Positions 33,278-46,500 of a stretch of 64,000 nucleotides of DNA are shown here, piece after piece (within the stretch, counting starts at the first letter, position 1; the number at the start of each line of letters is the position of its first letter). This DNA is from Rhizoctonia solani (Eukaryota > Basidiomycota > Agaricomycetes > Cantharellales > Ceratobasidiaceae), in contig NC_057372.1 of NCBI RefSeq assembly GCF_016906535.1, positions 1,035,501-1,099,500 of the forward strand, given 5' to 3'. The notes below the pieces were generated by a model. The model was not told the DNA's origin. It saw only the letters and a program-made list of their open reading frames with translations, and did no database searches. A program made the translations under genes and the position numbers.

Positions 33278-34516
33278 CTATGCGCGCTTCCCTCCTTCTG
33301 CAGCACCACCTTCCTTCTCAACTTTTGTTTCATCCTTCTTGACCTCTTCCTTCTTCTCTTCCTTCGTCTTCTCCTTTCCCTCTTCCAACTCCGCACGACC
33401 ATTGGCTGCTTTGTTGTCGACTAGCGCATGAAGAGCAATGACTGCCCTGACCAAGCTACTCAAGTAAACCACCAACAACTGGTCGTTCGTCGCAGTCGTA
33501 AAGCTCCTTGTCGTATCTGGGTTATCCAAATCGGGTAAAAGAGACAGTGCGTCCTGCAGTTGATACGAAATTTGATGATTGGGAGGGAGCGCTCCAGATT
33601 CACCAGGGGGTTGTGAGGCGCGTTTGAGGTATGCACTAATTTCTCGGAGGCGAGCACTCAGACCACGGAGACTTGCTAGCTGGTTGCTGACACGAGTTGC
33701 GAGGGTGGTAGTCGTACTATCTTTGATGTCTCGCAACAAGTGCTCAACGCCAATCTCCTCTGCCTCTTCAGCCTCTATCGCAGAGGGCACATGGAAGAAT
33801 GTTTTTTGTGTCTCTGTTCCGTCCTGTGTAATCAGCAATATGTTAGAACAAACGTGAACCAGTTGAGAAACAGTGAACTTACATCCTTAATCTTCTCTAC
33901 GGCAAAGTAAGCGTCTGTTGGAATGCTCTCGTCCATTTGTCGTACATTTACAATGACCATGACGGGGCGAGGAATGAATTGCTTAAAGAGGTCATTGATT
34001 TCTTGGTCCGATGCACGCAGTTTTGGTCCAGAGTGGTACCAGCCAATCATCCTTTCCCGAGCTAACAAATGTCAATACCAGATCATTCAAGCACTCGGAG
34101 CCGTACTCACCGTTCACCTTCTTAAACATGTCCCACATCCCTTCAATATAATTATGGTCCAAGAACCATGTCTTTGAATCCTTCTCGTCTTCCTCGAATG
34201 GGATTGCAAAAGAATTGGCGACGTTGACTGTCTTGCCATTATCCTGCCCTAATAAGACACCCACTACTCGCTTGTTGGGAGCTCGGGCTGCCGACCTTGC
34301 GTGGTGGTCCGCAACAGAGAGCAGTACTAACGGATGAACAACTGGAATTGATACAAGTCAGTAATCGAGACGACGCGACGGAAGGGAGATAAAGGTAAAT
34401 GCAACGAGTGAACGTACTGACAGTCGTTCCCGCCAAGTCTGCAAGCTTCATCGTCATTAGCGTACTATAATCTATATTTTGCATTTACTCACCTGCTCCG
34501 AGGATGTAGTAGGCAT
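33278..34516 (-). CDS. RPN8: 26S proteasome regulatory subunit Rpn8 (MPN domain)
   Basis: Rpn8 pairs with the deubiquitinase Rpn11 in the proteasome lid. Secure exons are 34341-34111, 34061-33883 and 33823-33278; 34516-34493 (MPTTSSEQ) is the likely first exon. The MPN domain reads [59 protein letters not shown] and [17 protein letters not shown]. It lacks the paired histidines of an active JAMM site, as is normal for Rpn8. [17 protein letters not shown] matches the family closely. The tail is Lys/Glu-rich. The short coding piece between the first exon and 34341, around 34422-34445, cannot be phased confidently. Confidence 0.93.
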
Positions 34517-35003
34517 AGTTGATCGATGTGAGTGTAGGAGACACAGAGAATAAGTGCGAGGCGACGCGCGTCTGTGGCGCTTATTCAATCCGTGGAACCT
34601 CTATCAACCAGCAAATCTCCCAGGATGGCTAATATCAAGTGCTGATGGAGGTCACTACACTTTATCTCAGAGGTTTGGCATACACAGTCCGTCCTGGCTA
34701 GACTCTACTATCTCAACTACCAAAGGAGTATGTTGAACAGTCTACTTGTGAACAGTGATAATCGATATATTGAAGAGTATAACCCAGCCTGCCTGCAAGA
34801 GCCTGCACATTTACACAAAAAAATTGAACCAGAAAATGGGTATATGCGCTCAACGCGAGTAATGTAAGCAATGAATATGTCGCCAGGAAACGTGGGGAAC
34901 ACCCCTGTCGTTAAGATTATCGGGGTTTAAGACATAAACATGAACAAAGGCTTAGATCAAAGTTACCAAGAGAACGATGATCCTTCAGTAATCCGCTAGC
35001 GAA

Positions 35004-36668
35004 TTAAAGAGAGCGGCGAGAGCGACGTTGGTGACGAATCGAACGCTTGTGCTTTTTGGCTCGGCTATTATATATTGTTGAGCATCACATATAAAAAGCG
35101 GAATTATAAAGTTCACTCACCAAGTGCGTTGACCCTGGGTTGAAGTTGGGGCCGAAGACGTGAGCGCGGAAGGAGAAGTAGAGGTGGGAGCCTCGACGGA
35201 TGTGATTTCTGGTGCAGAAGCGGGTGCAGAGGTAGGTTCGGGGGCGGGTGCAGAGGTGGGTGCAGAAGCAGGCGCAGAGGTAGGCTCAGGGGCGGGTGCA
35301 GAGGCGGGGAGCTCAGAGGAAGCAGGTGTCGATGGTTCGGCAGCCTGGGTTTGAGCAGGAGTGGATGTTGCAGGGGCTTCAGAAGACGAGGCAGCCGTTG
35401 GAGCATCGGGCTCCTGGGGGGTCGTAGTAGCCTCAGGCACTGGGGTCGATGAGCTATCAGTCACAACCGCGGTGGTCGAGATAGAAGTAGCCGTAGAAGC
35501 AGGGGTTTCGACGGAGGTGGAAGCGAGGTCTGCACTCTTCGACGCTATGGGAGACGCGCCACCAACGGTATCCCAAATGTCGTTCTGAGCACCATCGGCG
35601 AAACCGTAACTATCCAAGTACAGAGGAGGCGTGTAAATGTTCTCAAACACCTGGCGTATAAATTAGTTATTGGAACCGTTCAAAGTGACGTACAACTCAA
35701 AACTCACGTTATTACCCTCAGCTTGATCCCAGTAGAAAGGCTGCTTAGCACCCTTGACACATTTACTGGGGTCGCCAACGCAACGTACGGGGACTTGTCC
35801 CTGAGGGATAGGCGTATTCGAAGTCGCGCCGGTAATTTTGCACTGAAAGTTGTTCATGTACACTGATAAAACGATCAATAAACTACTAAAGAAATGATAT
35901 TGAAAAAACCCACTCTCATCTCCACCAGCATCTTCCCTGTGTTGCCAGTACCAGCCGCAAATACACTTGCCGTTGGGGCACTCAGGCATGTTGGCCGGGA
36001 CTGGTGAATTTCAGTTAGTAACTGCTCTGTTCGGAAAAGTATGCTTTCTTGGTTTTGCTTACTCTGGAAATCGGTGAAGCGATCCCAAACACACCTGTGG
36101 TTGACACTAAACACAACAAAATCTTCGGGCTTGACTTCGCTTGCCTCCGACTTGTATGCAATCGCCAGAGCACAGCCGCCGAGATCATTCTCATCTAAAG
36201 AATGATTTGATCAGCCAGGCTTAGCGGCAATTTCAGGTGACATACTGTTGGCGTGGATGTGCTCGGTAAATGAGTTGGGGCATGGATTATTGCCGGCTTG
36301 GTGATCACCACCCGGGCCCCATGGCCAAAGCGAAGTGGCACCTATGTCGCAGGAGATCTCGGTGGTTACTTTACCACCGGCGGGAAGTTCCATGATATCT
36401 TCGGGATGCGGCGGTTGGTCGAGATGACCATGGAACCACCACTGGTTGAATGACAGCTGCCTTAAGGGAGCTACAGCACGGTTATCACGGCCATACTGGG
36501 GAGAGTTGGTCTGGGTGACATTCATTCCCCATACAGATTTGTGAAAAATAGCTGTATACCACATCCAAGTTAACGCCGGGAACCAAAAACTAACTGCGCT
36601 TGCCTACCAGCATGGCCACGAGCAAGGCCGACAAGCGGCAGGACTGCAAAAAGAGACTTGGCAATCAT
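35004..36668 (-). CDS. Secreted AA14-like lytic polysaccharide monooxygenase
   Basis: AA14 enzymes are copper monooxygenases acting on xylan-coated cellulose; I assign this by resemblance to that family. Exons: 36668-36608, about 36566-36246, 36194-36063, 36000-35914, 35862-35708, 35650-35121 and 35064-35004, about 448 residues. The signal peptide ends at ARG-HA, so the mature protein would start with the copper-binding His. The core has FNQWWFHGHLDQPPHP, DIMELPAGG, NNPCPN, FSVNHRCVWDRFTDFQ and KQPFYWDQAEGNN. A long Pro/Ser/Ala/Thr/Glu linker and an Arg/Lys-rich tail follow. Intron 1 has a good donor (GTAGGC), but no AG occurs where exon 2 must begin, so the first splice is irregular. The remaining introns are regular and in phase. 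Confidence 0.82.
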
Positions 36669-38935
36669 TACCAAACGGGGTATTCAGAGCTGGTTCCAAA
36701 AAGCTATAGGGTATGTGTGCTTAGCAGACGGTAAACGAATGTCGATGGCTACGAGCCGAAGAGTGCGGAGAGGGCAGACAGAAAGACGGCAAAAGAGAGA
36801 GAGAGGTTGGAACTTAAAAACCCTCGTTGCGTTGCAGGCAACAAGTTATATTAGCGCTGTGCTCCGATGATGCTTCTCCCGGGTCGCATGGTAATGCAAA
36901 TAAGCCCTTCAACATAAATCAAACCTAGGGCCACTTTTAGCGTTCGTTATAGGCCAATTTTAGCAACGGCACCACGAGACAATACAATGCACCTTGCGTT
37001 ACGTCAATTTATTGTCATACATACAAGTGGACGGAGGCAGGCTTGACCAACATCAACTGAACTCGACTCCGAATTGCCGGCATATCAAGCCCGAAGGTTG
37101 CCTCCCAAAGGCCTGTATACCGGGATACCGTAACATTATTGTAACCCTGCTTCTGGTTTTGCAAGCGGATGACTGTAAACGATCAGCGCGGATCAGGACC
37201 AGGTACGAATATCACGACATATCGATATCCAACACACTTGTCGGATGAACCCTGTGAATATGAACCAGGTATAGTAGACCCATAACATTACCCTTGAATT
37301 CTCAAACAGATCCCACGAATTGGCGTTTGAACAGCCCTGGGCTATGGGATGTTCATGTCTGGGGATCATTATGGTGCAATCGTTGGAGAGAAAATCATGC
37401 CAAATACTACCGTGTCAAACCCCAGGTTACCCAGTATGCCACATATGGTCTTTGGTAAATAAAATCAATTCAATAGCACGGTTACATGTAGCAAAATTTC
37501 TGATGAACCTCGTGCGAAAATGGACCCAGTGACGAGGATAAGAGCCCAAATTGGTTGAGCGGTTGAATTGAACGCGAGCTCAATAAAACAGGTTGGTTAA
37601 ACCACCCGCTCCTTTTGTCCGCTCCATCCGGTTTAACAAAAGATTTGAAGGAACTTGCCAATATTTAATAAGTTAGTTGAAGATCTTATGGAAGCCGGGC
37701 TCTTACCCTCAGAAAGCGTATAGCTAATGCATACGTAGAATATTGAGACCCAGTGTTGTCTACATGTATCAGACACTGTTACCGGCTCTCAAGATTTGCA
37801 CACATGTTCGCGCCGATATCCGGCCAAACCGATGCCCTTTTCTAATTATAAGTTCGGAATGCTACAGTACCTAATTTTAGCTACTCTCGAATAAGCTCTG
37901 ATGTCTACTTACTTAACATTACCAACGTTTGCACAGGTGGGTGAACAAAGGCACGTATTGATTCGTGAAGGATTGTTGTGTGGCGATAGTTAACTTGACT
38001 CAGGCTGCACTAGTACTGGTGGTTAGTTCTGCATTAATATTACCGACACTTTTAATAAATCAAAAACTACTTACTCAAGTTGTCTAAGTGCAAGATAATC
38101 ACTGGTACAGAGGACAGAAGAACCTACCAAGTCTCCTGATAAGCCTCTTCTTCACTAGTACTCCGTGTAAAATTGGGCATTGGACCTAGAGACAACGACT
38201 GGGCCGACTTAGTTTCGATTCTCTTTGTTTGTATTTTTTCAACATCCATCTTGGGGGACAAAATGGAGTTGGCCAGGGGAGCAAAAATGTCATAACTTCC
38301 CATTGATAACTGTATCAGTCGGCTCCAAAAGTAGTAAATTGCTCTGGACGTTATATTCGCGATGTAACCGCACATACCAAGGATAACACACACAAATCCT
38401 ATCCTTATGGTTGGCGCCGTCTTTTCACCACCCACCTCATTAATGCTGGAATGTCACACAGGTTCCTTGTACATTGGAAAGCGAAAGCGAAGGCCTGTCC
38501 GCGCCACGAAATTTCAACACTGTAAAAAAGGTAGCGATTAATATGCAAGAGATTCATCTCTGGGGAGGACTTATGTTAAGTCAATTATAGCTAGTCTCTG
38601 TAACGAATAGGTAGCTTAAGGATTGTCATTCAGCGCGATTAAGTTGTTTGATTAATCTATATTACGTCGTGTTCATGAAGCCAACAGTGTCTGGTCACTA
38701 GCTTGGCCAAATTAAGCTGTAATTATTTGATGTACGGTAAGCATTGGCACTAATATGGTGACAGTCGCCAAACTTTCATCCATCTTACTAAACCGGTAAA
38801 ATTTGTTCATGAATCTTATTGGATTTTCAGATTTAATGATGATGGCGCAGAATTGAAAGGCCAGTGGTTTATATCACAACACTACTGGTGAAATTGTGAA
38901 ACTTTGTAAAGAATGAGACATTTCCGAATCGTTAT
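36669..38935. other. Gene-poor stretch; one weak hypothetical frame
   Basis: The only frame of note is 38124-38435 on the minus strand (103 codons), with one or two possible hydrophobic helices and no family I recognise; I give it little weight. The remainder shows no coding, RNA or repeat signal. The first few hundred bases are probably the promoter of the AA14-like gene. Confidence 0.45.
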
Positions 38936-39960
38936 TCAAGGCAGGGAGGCCGCCCTCGAAGCAAATCTATTATGAGCTTCGCTATACTCAGGTTCCCAAA
39001 CTTCAAGAGCGAACATATTGTGAGTCGCATCGGGCACTTCGTCTTTCACGATTTGATCTGAGCCAATGTTTTTGGCCATGCGTTTGTATAGCGTTCTGAT
39101 TTCATCGACAAAAATCTTGGCCTCTCCATAAACAAGATACGTTCTGGGGAAGTTGTCGAACATTGTGGCTACAATCTGTTTGTCCAGCTCAAGCGAAGCG
39201 GGGCTTATGTAGGGGTTCTTCTTGGCGTCGGTGGAGGAAAGATGATTGCCTAATAGCGAACGGATACCATGTCTGAGCGTTGAGAGGGGAGATTTCCAGT
39301 CACCGGCCATAAAGTCGCTGCATTGATCATGAATTTTACCACTGAGGCTGTTGGGGCGTTGCTGTAAGTGCGTTTCTCCTAAATCGGACCAAGGAGAGAC
39401 CAAGAGTAGTCCGCCAGGGAGAGGAAGGCCAATCTGAGGATTGTCCCGAAGATATCTAGTCAGTGCGAGGACAAGGTTACCCCCAGCACTGTCACCAGCC
39501 AGGATAATATTCTGAGGTTTAAATCCAAGAGTGTTGATAAGATAATGATAGCCCAATAGCGCATCAATCAAGCTCGTAGGGAATGGCCATTTCGATGGCC
39601 AGGGAGCTGAGCTGCTCAAACAATACTTGATAGATAGTGTACGAGAAATAGTTGGTCTACTGAATTTCACTATCCCCTTAGACACCCCGGCAGTCATGTC
39701 CTCTGGGTGCGCGGTCCAAGTCTGGATATACCTTCAGATTCTGTCATTTGAGTGGCAATTTATGATGCTTACCACGTAAGCACCTCCGTGACAATGCATA
39801 ACAATCTTTTCGCCCTCCCGGGCAACTAAAAGCTTATCCTGGCCCCAATCTCCAAACCCATAGGCAGAGATGCGACATGGTTTGGCTTTGGCGGATTCTG
39901 CATAGCGTTTGATCTCGCCTTGAACAAAATTCTCTGGCACAGGTTGAATTCACATGAATC
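38936..39960 (-). CDS. Alpha/beta hydrolase, HSL/steryl-acetyl-hydrolase type
   Basis: Probably an esterase of the hormone-sensitive-lipase group (alpha/beta hydrolase_3). Two exons are clear: one ending at 39773, with EGEKIVMHCHGGAYV (the HGG oxyanion motif), and 39721-38936, with the nucleophile elbow GDSAGGNLVLALTRYL, a likely acidic residue in YGEAKIFVDE and the catalytic His in DATHNMF. They join in phase. The first exon is open upstream to about 39940, but only with a GTG, so the real start and an expected N-terminal membrane or leader exon lie further upstream and were not resolved. The end given is approximate. The gene may be 5'-incomplete. Confidence 0.82.
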
Positions 39961-42900
39961 TAGTACCCATGCACTCCTTAGCTGGGACTTCTCTGCTGAT
40001 GTCTCAATCGAGCAAATGACCCGTGTGATAAGGAATTTCTACATTTTTATTTGGTTAGCTTAAGAGACATCTGTCTCAATTACGAACATACCCCACTTAA
40101 AATTAGCCACGTAAATAATGAGTGCCTGTCCCCAAGACTACCCAGGGTAAGGCTGATTGGATTTGGGGATGTACCAGATACCTATAAACGGTAGCTTTAT
40201 TAAAAGCTCAGCGTACTTTCGCGCAAGGTAGACCCATGCGTATAATCAACTTGGGGGACGAGAAGTCATGATAATATGAAAGCATGTTCTTTGAGACTCA
40301 AGCAGATGGACAGCCTTTTAAACTTAGAGATATCGAAAAGAGATCAGTAGCAATGACCGATCTTATCCTTGTAATTCGAAACTCTCGGCTTAGCACTACC
40401 TACATCGCAACTACATGATAATCATCCTTGTTTACGATAATCAGCTAATCATTATTCCTTCATATCCAGCGCATACAACACGCATATATCCTATTGAGAT
40501 CCAAAATCAGCGTCTGTATTCCCCTAGAACATGATTTATCCCTCAGAAACCCCAACAGGGGTCCGGTTGCATACAAGCATATAACCCACACTATTGTTAG
40601 CGGATAACCACCTCCAAAGACGAGGTTCTTTCCAGCACACTGCCAAACTCGCTGACAAACTAATTCCGTATAACCTTCCTGTATAAGACATACCTGGTAA
40701 AAAACACCGATATGTCGGTATACTGTGTCAGGTCTCGGAGACGTCGTTGGTCAATTGGTGCCGAATCGGACGGCGTCCCCGGACCGCGGCATAAATGAAC
40801 GACTTATCTGACTAACAGTCGCTTGATACCGCATGGGCCCGTGCATTTAGCCCAATACTTAGGTACATTTATGTAATATTCACTACGAATCAACTCAAGT
40901 AGCTTCACAGAAGTAACCTAAAAATTAGCCTAGAGTGGAGAATCAGTCCTTATCGGATCTGATTCGGCTTGCATTGCAACCGAACCAGAGCGGCTAGCAG
41001 CCCTTGAGCCTGAGGTCAACTTGTAGGCCCTCGTGTCCGGCCCGAGTGCCGCTATCACCACGTTGCGGAGAACCTGATCAAAGAACGTGACGGACTTGTT
41101 CATCAACACCTATCACTTCAAGAGCAGGCAAGCAAGGTGCGATCGTGAATGTCGATACTCAGTGGACACATGCAAATTGGGCGCCAAACAAGAATTGTCC
41201 TGTGGGGGGGGGGCAGGGCCTTCCTAAGGGCCTTTCCTTGACCATTAGTATTTGTGTGCTTTATCGAGTCAGATATGTATGGTAAGGTTGATTTAATTTG
41301 AGTTCGTTGTTCTACCACGTTTCCAAGGACATGACGAACAATTTATGGTAACGTGTAGGTAGAACGTTGTAACTACGTTCTTGCATCATTTCGACGAAGC
41401 AATAGAAATATATACTATAGAAAGGGTCCTTCGTAATAGATATGTGCGCGGGCGCATGGTTACAGGATTCAAGATCCTCAGGGAGATTGGGGCTCCAGGT
41501 TAGATAGTTGGTTACAAGACATCAATAATTAATTGAACGAGTTTCAGAATTTGGGCCTATATATGTGTCGAAGTTCGGATCAGGACACTCTGGAGTAGAA
41601 CTCGTTAGCCTATGAAATCGATGGAGGTTAAACCCCTGATAAATTAATATCGTACCTGCGAGTCTGCCCGGTTACAGCTTAGACTTCAGATTGGTTTATT
41701 GCCTGGCCCAGAGGATCAGCTCGCCCCCTAAGATAGATAATGGCCGTGAATATTCAAGATATGCATAACTAAGAATCTATAGGCAGGTACCTCCGTCGGC
41801 GGTTAGTCAAGGGGCCTGTGCTTGGTGGTGTCTCTGACGATATCCGCAATAAATGGCGCAAACTATTTAAGCGAGAAACACTCGCGGTTGCTGTGTTCCA
41901 TACTGGCTGGAATAGTCCGCTAAAGTTACAGCGTGTAAGGAAGAAACTCGAACACTCTATGATTATTAGTGCACTACCTAAAATTGAATGCGAAGCCAAA
42001 GGCACTTAAAATAGAAGAGCGCTGTTCGTTCATTGGTATGGATACATAGGCTGTTGGTAGAGTCCCTCTCCCGATGAATACCTGGAAGTACATGCTGGCT
42101 TGATGAGAGACTTGTAAGGAGGAGGGGGAGCTTTAGGGGTATAAAGTTCGAGGAGAGGCTGGTTTTCCTCTTTTATGGTGCTATTGTACCACAATATTGT
42201 GAATTTAAGTTCAAGGCATGTTTCCCATGAGATTAGTGCGTGGTCAGAACAGTACATCAAACAACTCGATTGAGCAATTCTAGGGGGGTCTGAATTACAG
42301 GGGCTGTCGCGTTTTCAAACACGAGTGTTTTATTGCAAAGTTAGGAATGTATACACGTTGTAAACACGACTTTAGATTGGCGAATAATTCGGATCATAGA
42401 TACCCATTAAAAGAGCAAAACAAAGTAAGGAAATTGTCGCATATATAATTGTATAAAGTAGCCACTAGGGGAAGGAGTTCATTGACTACAGCTATAGCTA
42501 CAAAGCATCGAGAACCAAAACCAAATATTTAAAGGGTGCATCAATGGGATTATTGATTCCAAATACTGACAACAAAATTGCCCGGTGAATATGTTTAAAC
42601 AGTGGGCCGAAGTTTGGTTAGGTTCTTCGATCCACACCAGATTCATACAATGCTGTCGATCATGACAAATTAGAAACACATGGTCTACTCCCAGTGGTCT
42701 TTCACTAATCGGGGGGTGAGTAAATCGGGGTCGCACGCCTTAAAGACAGAAGAGCGATAGAAGCGTAGAGCCGCAATTGCAATCGCATGTGTATAGCGAG
42801 GAGCTCGAAAAGTAAAGCAACCGAAGAGGAAGGGATGTATTTAATAAAACTCCGGGTACATATATTGACGGTGTAATGAGTAAAAACAGGAACCTGGGTA

Positions 42901-43532
42901 AAGCGATGAGATGTATAGCCACACTGGCCATGACGCCACTGGGGCTTTGGAACGCGAGGCCGGTCATATAATACGCCGAATCCGAGTCACTAAAGTTGCT
43001 ACTATTTTATTCCCCGTGATAAACAAAATAAGAGAATATCAAAATGCCAAAGCACCGCCTGTGAACACAGGACAGATGGGCAGAGGGAAATCATGGCTAT
43101 AGGAAGCAGCTGCATGACAAGCCACCCTTAGACGGATAAAAATAGGTAGCGGGCGCGTAGACTGCATTTCAGAGAAACACGGGAATATAATCTATGCTAC
43201 CAGCCACACGAGTATAGTCTCCCCAAGGCAGACTGTTACAACGGGCCAAGGGACACTCTCAAGGCTTCTGTAATATATACACGAGTAGCTTTAATTTCAT
43301 TTAATGGCTTCTGGTCGGATAACCCAAGAAGATACCCAACCAAACTTGTAGTTGGTTGTCACACAAACAGTTGTGTACACTGCGTCTCCTCCAACTTTTG
43401 TGAGTCACATCCGGATAATGTTAGAATTATAAATATACAACTACACTAATGGACAACCAGGCAAAACAAGTAATCGAAATAGGGATACTAGAACTTAATA
43501 GGAAGTTTAAGCCAGTCGGACCAGGTCAATTG
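39961..43532. other. Gene-poor stretch of about 3.6 kb
   Basis: Apart from the unresolved 5' end of the hydrolase, I find no gene. Frames are short and unsupported, including 41818-42009 (63 codons, basic). A nine-base G run at 41206-41214 is the only sequence oddity. The stretch is AT-rich like 20345-24825. Confidence 0.5.
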
Positions 43533-46500
43533 TCATGTAGAAGTGGGGTCCCATTCAATTTTAGATGTGGGCAACAATTCACCAAGCAGCTGCCTTTCAA
43601 TGCCATCCTGACCATGTGAGACGACCAAGGGGGCCTCAGTAGCCGAATAAGTCAACGCAGGATTTATCAGAGTCAAATTAGGCGATTCGACGATTTGCAG
43701 CGGAAGTCCATCGGTGCTACGTCGAATCTCGATCTTTCGGTCGCTAAATAGAACTATATAGTTCTTGCAATAGGTCGCAGCCTTGGGAGTCGTAGACCAT
43801 ACAAGCATGCGGTGGGAAGAAATGGGCTCTCCTGATGGATCAACAAAGCATCCATGGGACTCGTATACAAGAAGTATCTTTCCAGGCTCCGTCTCCAGTG
43901 CTGAGATGAATCGACTAATGGAACAGCTGTACTTCAAATTAAATGAGTCGATAAATGACGGTCCGAATACTGGCCACGTCGAAATGTTCGCAGGAGCGCT
44001 AGAGAGTATAGGTGAGACTCGTAGTCAAATGATGCCAATGGAGTAGTACACACTTTACAGGATCAGTTATCACCTGACAAGTTCTCCCAGACAAAAACAG
44101 CATCCCAGAGACAAACGAAATACCAGTCACCGATTCCGGTATCGAGGCCGGCTGAAGCATGAATACCAATATTAGAGATATAATTAACTGAAGTGATATG
44201 CTGTATTGACTTACATCACCAAGTCGCTGTAGGGTGCTCGATGGATGATCGTAAATAAGCAACTGCAACTTTTTACGAATGACACCTCTGGAGATGAATG
44301 CAACTAAGGCTGCATCAGTCGCCGCTTCAAAAGATACTAAAGAGAATTTAGCGTACCCATACAGTCATTCCCGACAACCCCGCCGCACAACGTGCTAATG
44401 TATCCATCGCTCGGGCTAGATAGGGGGATTCCCGTGTCTTCCAAAAAGGATGACCGTCGGGCCGATCCTAATATATTGTCAATTGGATCACACTGACAGA
44501 TCCCCCGTGTAGGACTACCAGGCCTATCCAAGGTAGATGAATAATGTGGTCAACGTCGGTAGCTGGAAGCGCCTCAACGGAGCGAGCTTATTCAGCAGAG
44601 GTATACATGTGGTTAGTATTACAACAAACTGCGTATTCACACTTCCTCTCTTACCTGTGTAATCATTCTTTTGTCCAACAAAAACTCCTGTTGTAGTTGC
44701 ACCGGCTATAAAGGGTGTTCCCTGAGAACTGATCGTAGGTCAGGTTTTGAGATGGCACAAACTACATTATGTATACCTACCAAACGAGCAGGCGGCCAAG
44801 ATTGTAACTTGATTCCTCAGTAAATGGGTCATTGAAGAGACTGGGCTAAAATCCAATAACTATTAAAATGTTGTAAGTGAGTAACAGTTGAGCCACCCGT
44901 GTAATAGGAACCAACCTTGTTGCCATCAACATCAAGTTTGCGAAGTAGGACAGCTTCTTTGATCTGATCGATCCATTTTTCGGCCAGCCCTTTAGATTGT
45001 GCGCCGACTTGTACTACTTCTTCGCCATTGCGTTTGATGGAAAACCGAATTGTTTCCATGTCGTCCGTCCTGGATAACATGGATGTCACACGGATCCGCG
45101 TTCTCAGAGGGCCAGTGTCGAGCTCAGCATCAAGGAGCTCTAGTGGAATTGGCTGTGAAAGTGTTCAGTCGAGCGAGGCCTGAGCGAGTAAGGATGTATC
45201 CGTACCTTATGAAGGAGGCGTCTCTTGTGCTCATGCCCCGAAAGTTGGGTAAAAACAACTTCACTATGTGTGAGTGGTGCTACCAAAGCAACCCAAGTAA
45301 AAGGCTTCTACGTACGGTAATTATCAAGAAGTACGACGTAGAGTGTCGAATTTGAAGGAGGATATACTTGCGTTAGTCTACCTTCGAACTTCACTACCCG
45401 GTGGGCATGGGCCAGGCCGAGGTCCTAAGAAGCATGTATTAATGAGGCTTATGTGTAATGACTTTATAAAGCGTGACATACGGCAAAATCCCAGGGATGA
45501 TTTTCCAAACTCTCACGGAAAGATCTAAGCGCTATCTCCTCTGCAGATGCTATTCCGGATAATCAGTCTTTTCGGGGCTGGGGGTTCTCGCGTGATAAAC
45601 ATACCTTGGCCATCGGCTTGTCCTTTCATCACAGTACGGTGTAGCATATCAAGCACCATTTCGATAGAGCCTTGGTGATCGGGATGAAGGAGGTCTGTGC
45701 TTTTACTTAATTGTTCAACCAAGAGTTTCAACTGTCCTAGACGACGTCCGGCACGCTGGATAAAAGAAGAGAATCCCATCCGTTGGACGTATGGATGTCG
45801 GGCAGTCGCGGCATCAGAAGAAACAAATGCGGCATAGCCCGGGTTTTCGTGCTTTTCGCGACTATGTCGGGCCAGAGCAGTGTCCATGTTCTGGTGGAAT
45901 TAGACCAAGCAGGCGGCAATGGATATGGCACAGACATACCGAGATGTATTTAACATACGACCTTTGAAATGATTCGTTCGATACTGCATCGAATAATTCA
46001 TCCATAATGCTGTAAACTTGTGAAAATTCTTCTTTTGTGCCTCAAAAAGTGATTTTAAAAGCACTTCGTGGTGTATTTTAATCTCTTCGATATTTGCGAA
46101 TATATCTCTAATAAGAGAATCCAGAGCTTGAGATGGAATGATACCCTCGGTACGCAATGGGTCTCGATATGCCTAAGATAAATCTGGGTCAATCTATTAA
46201 AGGGCCCTTTATTCCATTACTGACCTTCAGCCAGACTTCTAAATCGCAAACGTATAGTTGTTCCGATGATATAATTTCGAATATCTCCTGTTGTCGAGCG
46301 CGTTCCTTTTTGTCTAGTTTCTGCTGAGCTGATTCGGGCACTATTCTGTGCCAGTACCGATCATCACGGTTTAGTTTATTTTCTTGAAATACCTGAAGTC
46401 CAATACCAGATTCTACTCTATAGACCCAAGGATTATTATGGAAAGGTATACAAAATGAAATCACGCACTCTTCAGGTTTCAATAATTCGAGTGTTTTTGG

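Noticed and set aside
35160..35588. Plus-strand Gly/Ala/Val/Glu-rich frames opposite the AA14-like linker
   Set aside because: Complement of the low-complexity Pro/Ala/Ser linker; not a separate gene.
41206..41214. Run of nine G
   Set aside because: Isolated; no repeat array or G-quadruplex pattern around it.
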